Below are positions 56,580-64,000 of a DNA stretch of 64,000 bases, piece after piece. Below the pieces are notes generated by a model. That model worked only from the letters and a program-made list of their open reading frames with translations. It had not been told where the DNA came from and did no database searches. A program made the translations under genes and the position numbers. The stretch is taken from NCBI GenBank assembly GCA_030686995.1, contig CM060703.1, positions 116,631,361 to 116,695,360 of the forward strand. The letters are read 5' to 3'. Numbering within the stretch: the first letter of the stretch is position 1; every line of letters starts with the position of its first letter. The stretch is from Artemisia argyi. Taxonomy: Eukaryota; Streptophyta; Magnoliopsida; Asterales; Asteraceae.

Positions 56580-58789
56580 TTATGTGAACCATAGTTTGAG
56601 CCCTCTAGGGTTGTACTTTCTTTTGGTACTTTCCATAAGTACTTCGGTGTAACTTAGTTGTATTAAGCACTTTCCTATCTAATGTAATGACTATCTTTTG
56701 TTACCTCTATGATAACCATAACTTTCGTTTACTCCGCTTTCTATCCCAATCGTTCAATTTTCAATCGTTTAGCAACATTATACCATTGTCTTATTAAGGA
56801 TTTGACCGATTTCGTAATCGACGGATTAATAGATTATTACCAATCCATAGTATTTACCCATGTATCCAATAAACCATTCAACGAGTTTTATTTCAAACTA
56901 TTTTACTACCTTATGGGGAAGTTGTTTTTACCGAATTTCTAAAATAAGCCGTTTTGTTACCGTACTATAAACTGATTTTTCCGATATTACGCCAAATATT
57001 TACTATTATTACGCGAAACAATTTTTATATTACTTTGAAAGGAAATGACTAGAATACCATTCTTCGAAACAAAACGTTGAACACCATCTAAAGCTTTTGA
57101 GAAAAATAATATTATTTTGATTAAATCAAGCATCGCATCATTAGTCCTCAACTATACATAGCCTGATCACCTATGTATACTTCAGGAAAGATTATGCCAT
57201 GAAGGAAATAGTTACTTTATAAAGTATTGTTAATAACAATCTTCATCCAAAAGCGTTTTAAACAAATAAACTCTTTTATGAATATTTCTTTCTGACAAAT
57301 TTTCTCTGGATACTTACCCCACCTGTCACACACTTAGTCATTAAGTTAGACTTTCCATTGACTTCTTTAGAAGAGATTTCCCATATCAAGTACTAGGAGG
57401 ATTCCTCGATACAAGAAAAACAATAAAAGGGTTACGAAACTACAAACCTAGACTAGAAGTATACACCAAGACAATTTATAGCTCAACAACAGTTCTAAGA
57501 TGCCACGAGACCATCCGAACCACCATCTCTGACCTAGTTGTCCAATTTATTATTCAAAGGTACTAGTTAGACTGATCTACAGGATCAAACACATTGTGAA
57601 GGTACGCTAAGCAACATCATGGGAATAAACCAAGCCTCCTAACCGATACTGTAAAGTGTTTTGAGTTAACATGGTCTCATCCATACGCAAACTTCCCTGC
57701 AGTGAGTTTACGACAAGAATGATTGATTCGAATTATGGATATCGATATAGATTCCTCTAAAGCATTATGTTCTCTAGAACTTCTGGATAACCTCACCTAT
57801 ACATCGAGAGAGACATCAGACTCAAGAATATCTCCCCAGCTACATGTGAAGACAGTACGGAAATTCATCGACAAAGTATCAATTGGAACCCTCATATTGC
57901 CAACATGATAACAATTTCAACGATAAACCATCTCAGGACTTAAGTTGGTTGGATACCTAGACTTGTAGTTTTGTCGAAAAATCGCCAATAGGCATTTTCT
58001 AATGTCAGGAACCGAATGTTAGACACTTATGCATTTATGCGAATATTTCCGATCCTACTATTTTATCCTTGTTAGTATTTTTATTTTTAAATGAAGTGGA
58101 TTTCAAAATTTTGTCCATACAAATCACATATCTTGTAGAAAATAATTTTTGAATTGCCTATTTTGAACAAATACGATCCTTTTAATCAATATTTAGCTAA
58201 ACCATTGTACAATGGGAAATTTTAAACATCAAACTTTGGTAAACAGTCCTATTCACAACCTATTTGAAAACCGCGTCACATTTCCTAACTATTGAATTTT
58301 GAATCATCAAGAAAGATATTATTTAGTAAACCATTTGCTCCATTTTCTAAATTCGTTTATTCAGAAAAAGATTTCGACCAAAAACTCAAAAATCGCGAGA
58401 TAAATTTTGAAAACCAATCAACATGCTACGTCGCTTATGCATTTAGGGCTTTGTGATTTGACAATAAAGAATATTGGAATATGTGATGAAGGAAACTAGG
58501 AGGAACACCATAGAACGATTACAAACATTAGTAATGGAGACCAAGCACAGTAGGCAAAGAATGACACATGTCTTAGCAATCCATTAGACCAAAACACAAA
58601 GAATCAAGCATTGTTACCCATATTTTATCTTCTTCGTATAACGCCGTGTTCGAAAGACGTAACGTTGTAGAATTAATCATCAGATTCATTGTAACCGTCT
58701 CAACTATTCCCGCTAAAGGTAATCGAATCACCTCAGACTTCTAACAATCATTCTAAGATTTCCTTCGGAACCTCATTAAGATGTAAACA
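56580..58789 (+). other. Chromovirus internal region without recognisable protease or RT
   Basis: I found no protease DSG/DTG site, no YxDD box and no RNase H motif in any plus frame. The part from about 57590 is colinear with the noncoding internals of the 19239-34019 array (shared 'gctaagcaacatcatggg'-like stretch). It looks like non-pol replacement sequence or very old pol. Confidence 0.6.
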
Positions 58790-59958
58790 TCGCCTATCAT
58801 CCACAGACCGATGGTCAGAACGAGAGAACGATTCAAACATAGGAAAGTTATACTCAGAGTATGAGTGATTGACTCTAGAAATGGTTGGACTAACCATTTA
58901 CCATAAATCGGATTCTTTTACAACCATAGTTATCGCGCGAGCATAGAGACTACATCAATTGAGGCACTTTATGGTCGAAGTACCAATTACCCGTTTACCA
59001 ACCGAAATCGGAAAGTTAAAATCACTGGTCTAGAACTAAACCATGGAACAACAAAGGAAATTTCACAAGTCAAGAACCAGTTACAAGCAACGAGAAACTG
59101 GTAGAAGTTAGGTTGGTACATGACGCACATCATACGGATTGGGTATCCTTGAACAAGCAAATTTACTAGATTCACGTGAAAGAACGAACTAAATTGAAAG
59201 CTTTGCCTTGGAGAGGCATGATACGATTTTAGTAACACGAAGGATTTCACCTTTAGTATATTGGACCATTTCAGATTCATTTTAGAATCGACCAACTGAC
59301 GTAAAAGATTTGAGTTCTGACAGAGTTCAACAACATATATTACCCATATTACATTATAAACCTGAAGAAGCACTGATCATCTATTGACAAACCAAACTCG
59401 GAAAAAGCCAAACTCACTATTCCTGTAAGTACTCATGAAATAACCAGAATTTTCCTACAAGTCGAGAATCAATTACAAATTCTATAAGTTGTAAACCATT
59501 AAAACTTCAAGTTGGTAGCTAGATCACGTTGAAAGTTCTGCCTAGGAAAGGCATGATATTATTCGGAAAGATTTGGAAAGTTAAAACCGATATACACTGG
59601 ACCATGTAATAATTCAGACAGAGTAGGCCTAGTAGCCTTCAGACTTGAGCCTTGTTAAAGAACAGCCGGATTACACAACTATGTTTCACCTATTTGAATC
59701 CAGGAAATGACTTTCAGATTAGTCAATCATAATCCCATTTGGAAGGGAATCCAACCCTGAGACAAACGTAGACTTGGTAATAACCAATAGAAATCATGGA
59801 CCGTGAGGTCGAACGGTTGAAGCAAAGTCGAATTCCTATCGTGAAAGTTCGCTGGAATTCTTGAAAAGGACCCGAATTTACTTGGGAACGGGAGGACCAA
59901 ATGCAACTCAAGTATCCCCGTCTTTTTACCAAATATACTTCAGAGACCAACAAAAACT
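58790..59958 (+). pseudogene. Chromovirus integrase relic
   Basis: Scattered frames retain integrase features in order: YHPQTDGQNERT (around the catalytic Glu, 58800-58835), HSYRASIETTSIEALYGR (about 58930-58980), NSDRVGLVAFRLE (about 59610-59650) and a final WTVRSNG..../EKDPNLLGN block (59800-59890) matching the end of chromovirus integrase. Many stops and frame changes lie between them. The chromodomain cannot be confirmed. Confidence 0.75.
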
Positions 59959-59994
59959 GAACTTCGGGACGAAGTTCCTGTTAGTGGGGAAGAC
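59959..59994 (+). other. Chromovirus pol-end hairpin and polypurine tract
   Basis: gaacttcg-gga-cgaagttc at 59959-59977, then gtggggaaga at about 59984-59993 directly before the 3' LTR. Same layout as LARD-1 and the array. Confidence 0.8.
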
Positions 59995-62900
59995 TGTCAC
60001 AACTCGTAATTTCCGGTCATTTTCCAAACTTAGACAATTTACTATTCATCATTTACTATTCATCGATCACTATTCATCATTTTCGAGGTCAATTTGACGT
60101 TCTGAGAAGCGTTCAGAAATTTTACTATTCACTTGACACTATTCATTTCCAAGAGAAAATCACTATTCACGTGCATTACTCATGTCATCGTAAATTTAGT
60201 TTACGAGTGTTCAAATTCGCGTAACCGTATTGGTTCAGGAGCGAATTCATGCATTATTATCAGGGACATTTCATACGGACTAGAAATAGTCGACATATCA
60301 TCATTATGGCACTTGCATACTATTCCACTCGTATGATATTTAAATTAATACTTTTGATATAAATTTACTTTTTAAGTATATCTATTTCTAAATAAACGAT
60401 AATGCGCGACCAATAATGTGACTAACATGTCCGACACACCCGACTATGATTCCAATATATTTTTATATTCATTTTAATAATATAAAAATTATAATATTAA
60501 TTTACCCGGCATTTTGGAAATTTATTTATTTCGTATCGTACGCCTAATTTAATTACGACGGTTTTCGTAGAAATTAAACTATAATTATCTAAACACCCAA
60601 TAATTTTTATCCAACCTATTTTTATAATTTTTATAACTTTATTATGACCCGGTTAACTCCGTTAAAATTTATTTTTAGTTAACCCGGTACCCGGTACAAT
60701 TTTAAAACTACCAAATACACATAATAATACATTTTCTACACCAAAAGTCTTCCACATTCCCCCCCCCCCTTGACTTTGCCGCCCCCCCCCCCCCTTGCCA
60801 CTTTTCTTACATTTCTACTTATACACTCCTTCCTCATTAATATTTCATACTAACCTAATATAATAATACAAATGACAATAATACATATACTATACTTATC
60901 ATTTTTTCACTTCATTTCTTTCATCCATTAAAAGCTATATTCTCTCTTTTTCTTCACTCATACCCACGGCCACAAGAAGGAGGAGCAAGAAAGAACCAAA
61001 AAAAATTTTCAAAGATCAAAGTGTTAATCTTGTGTTTATAGTATCCTTGTTTGAGTTTTGAAATAAAAACTCAAGGATTATTAGGTTTTAATCATTTTAA
61101 CTTCCCTAATCTTACAAGTAAGTTTACCAAACTCATTTCATAATTTTTACAAAGTTCTTACTATATTTATACATGTTTCTTGCAAGATCTCATACATGCA
61201 TTAACTTATACCACTTTATTTTTGTAAACTTTTGATTATACAAGCCCTAGAAGTGATTTTTGGTTAGATCCTTGTTAGATCTACTTGGTTTTGGTGATTA
61301 GGAACCCATGACACCCTAAGAAGGTGTATGGTAGGATTAGATTAGTTTTGTGGTGTTTGAAAGTGGTTTGATGGATGATGGAACTAGTTTGGAGACTTGA
61401 AAATGGTTTTTGAAACTTTTGATATACCTACTGTCCCTATTTTAATTTCGTGGGAAAATCAGTGATTGATGGCTAATTTTTGACCAAAGATTTAGAAAAT
61501 ACTTTCAAAAACGAAACTTTAGGCGAAAGAACGGATTAAAACGAGTTTATAACGAAGGAGTTATGATTTTTGCAAATTTAACGACGAAAACTATTTTTAC
61601 AAAAACTGCTTGCTGATTGGCAGAATACGACGGGTAATTAGAGGCATTAAACGTAACCTAGAGGAGCCGAGTTATCAAAAATATACTAGTATACACAAAA
61701 ACGAATCCGTGGACATAAAGAACAAGGAAAACGAGCCTAAAACGACCGAGTTATACCCGTTTTAATATCGTCAAAACTATATGTATATATATATATATAT
61801 ATATAGTCACAAATAAAAATAATAACGTACGTACTAAATGGTATATTTTCTAGCAACGTCACTAATGACTATTTTCTTAACAAACGAATACGTACGACCC
61901 AAGGGAATATTTATACGACATGACGACGTCATTCTAAGGTTTTGATACGAGGATTTTAACGCTAACTTTTTCGTACGAGTTAATATGACAAGTTATATAT
62001 TTCTCTAAATGGATTTATTTTTCCTAAGTATGGGAACTATCTTACTATGACGATAACTAGTATTTCCAAATTACGAGTGGTATGAGTATCATGTGCATGT
62101 GCATTCATTTCATTACGGCTTGATCTAAGTTAGATCATGATTATTCATTTAGGTTGCGGCTAGTACTCGCGCCTCATTGTCCCGACTACTTTTACCTCAT
62201 TGCACCATATTTGTACCATCACTTCGAGGTGAGTTTTCATAGCCCCGTTTTAATTCTATATTTTGATTTCAAATCCCACGGGGGAGAATACATTGCATTA
62301 CTTATTTTTGTGTACATGCCTAAGTATAAAATTCATACATTGCTTAAGTTGTCTTATTTACCACGTCTTGAAAAGTCCCCTTTTATTATCATGGACCATT
62401 AATTTCTGGTACTAAGCGGGAGTGAGTGGATAGATCTATCGAGGGTGACGCCTCCATTCGTGTTTGGGTTGCTCCAAATGGAACGAATGCATTTCATGTC
62501 TTTATTATTAGAGTGTCTGGTAAACACTCATTGGGGCCAAGTATCGTCTAGCTTCGGGGTCATGAGCTTAAGAGCCAATGTATATACTTTCCGGACATCC
62601 TATTTCTTGGCATTACTTATGGCATTTGTACACTAGATTTTACTTATAAACCTATGATTATTCACCAACTTTATGTTGACCGTTTTTCGCAATGTATTTC
62701 TCAGGTTATTAAGGTAGCTCATGTTGCATACATTTGGACCTTCATGGAGTCGCGAAGTCGACGCGTCTCACCATATTTTCTGCACTTATGAAACGTTTGA
62801 TCTGGTTGAACTTATTTTAACTATATTGGCAAATTCTTTTGGGACCTATGCTTTGTAAACTCTGAATGTTTTAATGATCAAACGCTGTATTTTCTAAACG

Positions 62901-62999
62901 ACACTTTAGGTCGTTCAATATAACTGTAACTATGGTGCTATGACAGTCACCCCCAGGTATTCCATTCCGCTGCCATTCAGGTAAATTGGGGGTGTGACA
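59995..62999 (+). mobile_element. Chromovirus 3' LTR
   Basis: 3005 bp, differing from the 5' LTR mainly in C-run lengths near 60757-60795 and a few single bases (for example cgttttcg/cattttcg). TSD ctatt follows at 63000-63004. Confidence 0.93.
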
Positions 63000-64000
63000 C
63001 TATTCCCGGCAGGTCACCCAAGCCTGTACTACTCTCGCATGAGCACGCTTAACCGTATGGGCGATTAACCGTTAGACCACAAAACGCGTTTCTAAGACAA
63101 TTTGAGTTTTCAACTTATTAGAAAAAGTCAACATATTTTTCCCTCCTCCTTTGACCAAAAATCATTCTTTGATTTTATAAGTCATTCCTTGATTTTTAGG
63201 CTTGCGGTTTTAGGTCTAAAAGACATTTAACACCAACCGACACTAGACTGAGCCCAGCCTAGACATTATAAGTCATTTTAAGTCATTATTATCCTATTAG
63301 AAAAGTTACATTTTACTTTTCTCAATTTTACGCAACTTTCGTACGTTTTACGTATTACGCGTTTTAGACCCGTGTTTCCAGTTTTTAGCAGGGTTTTAGC
63401 ACCCGATAGAACCTACCACTCATTTTATATTTTATTATGGACTATATTGACATGTTTGACCATACTTTCAAGTTTCATATTTTTAGGATACCCGGTTTTA
63501 CGTTTCGTGGCCTAAAAACTTACGGTTAGCAACTTACGGAGTCAAAACTAGCTCTATATCTAGGATAATATCATCCAAGACCAAGTCATCCCTCCTTATC
63601 CATTCCAAACCGCCACTAGGGGGGGGGGCATTCACACTTGTGGCATCATCTCATGACTTTAGCCATTGGATCATTTTTATTTACAACTTTGTCTCCAAGT
63701 TTATGTAGTTTCCTAGCCACCTTCCTAACCTCCTCATTCTTGCTATAAATAGAGAGCTCATTCCTTTTATTCTTCATCAATAAAAACGCCACACTACTAT
63801 ATCCTAGCCCCATGATCCTTTGATCTTCAATATACAAGTTACACTACAAAGTTCAAGGTCTTAGTATTCTCTACCTAGTTCTTAAGTTTGTTTGGTGATT
63901 CCATGGTTGAATTAGGAGCTACACAAGGTTACTAGGGCTGAAGTTAAATGGTTTTCACAAGGGTTAGATTAAGGCTAGCAAGGGTTACAAGAGTTATGGT
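63000..64000 (+). mobile_element. LARD-2 5' LTR, continuation to window edge
   Basis: Matches LARD-1 LTR from about 3627 but skips LARD-1 positions 3636-3961 (326 bp): ctattcccgg joins directly to caggtcaccc. The remainder follows LARD-1 through the TATA region (TATAAATA about 63744) with more differences than LARD-1's own LTR pair, so it is an older or separate subfamily member. An open frame at 63646-63837 is not supported as a gene. Confidence 0.88.
63005..63054 (-). other. 5S rRNA-like segment in LARD-2 LTR
   Basis: Minus-strand gttaagcgtgct, then gcgagagtagtac, then tgggtgacct. The middle block matches plant 5S rRNA better than the LARD-1 copies do, as expected if LARD-2 is closer to the ancestral capture. 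It lies within the first 100 bp of the element once the chromovirus is removed. Confidence 0.75.

Larger units (their letters stand above)
51432..62999 (+). mobile_element. Chromovirus (Tekay/Del-like) LTR retrotransposon with decayed pol
   Basis: 11568 bp with TSD ctatt (51427-51431 and 63000-63004). LTRs are 51432-54441 (3010 bp) and 59995-62999 (3005 bp). An iMet primer site, a gag gene with one internal stop, a long region with no intact protease or RT, a decayed integrase end, and a purine tract. I noticed only about seven substitutions between the LTRs, so it inserted recently even though its coding capacity was already lost. That implies it moved using proteins from a relative. Confidence 0.94.

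Overview
The window looks like plant nuclear DNA made almost entirely of nested transposable elements. I found no host protein-coding gene. The plant assignment rests on Athila-type and chromovirus-type Ty3/gypsy elements, a Ty1/copia element with a plant-type pol, plant iMet- and Asp-type primer binding sites, a CACTA transposon end, and AT-rich DNA with TATA promoters. The copia gag, spacer and extra post-pol ORF resemble, from memory, the copia proteins abundant in Asteraceae (Tanacetum/Artemisia-like) genomes, so an Asteraceae source is my best inference.

Nesting order, read from target-site duplications (TSDs) and interrupted reading frames: (1) The oldest layer is a Ty1/copia element on the minus strand (43012-51397 in the window). 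(2) An Athila-like gypsy element, minus strand, sits in its post-pol ORF (3217-43011 as a composite). A large non-autonomous element (LARD-2) sits in its gag (51398 to beyond the right edge). (3) The Athila element was itself hit four times: a CACTA element in its 3' LTR (ending at 3216); a complete LARD (LARD-1, 3597-13265, TSD atact); a tandem LTR-internal-LTR-internal-LTR chromovirus derivative in its RT domain (19239-34019, TSD ttcca); and a 4.07 kb solo LTR in its gag (35822-39886, TSD attac). (4) LARD-2 was hit by a chromovirus (Tekay/Del-like) element with a gag gene but a decayed pol (51432-62999, TSD ctatt).

Region by region: 1-2202 is a partial LTR-like sequence with a 504-bp tandem duplication and a tRNA-like motif. 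2203-3216 is the repeat-rich end of the CACTA element. 3217-14564 is the Athila 3' LTR split by LARD-1. 14565-19238 is Athila downstream DNA, integrase, RNase H and RT. 19239-34019 is the tandem chromovirus array. 34020-41252 is Athila RT start, protease, gag and leader with the solo LTR inside. 41253-43011 is the Athila 5' LTR. 43012-51397 is the copia element. 51398-64000 is LARD-2 with its chromovirus passenger.

How the parts relate: LARD-1/2 and the tandem array carry LTRs, an iMet primer site, a polypurine tract and a conserved hairpin at the decayed end of pol, but no usable gag or pol. They would need proteins from autonomous chromovirus relatives. All protein-coding pieces seen carry stops, frameshifts or insertions, so none of the elements looks autonomous as it stands.

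Most notable: a 5S-rRNA-like segment inside the very long LARD LTRs; a divergent two-gene module inside the copia element (an antisense ORF and a post-pol ORF) separated by an AGTACT motif array with regular 24-bp spacing; copia-wide enrichment of that same motif; the three-LTR tandem array; and tRNA-like sequences in two diverged LTRs.
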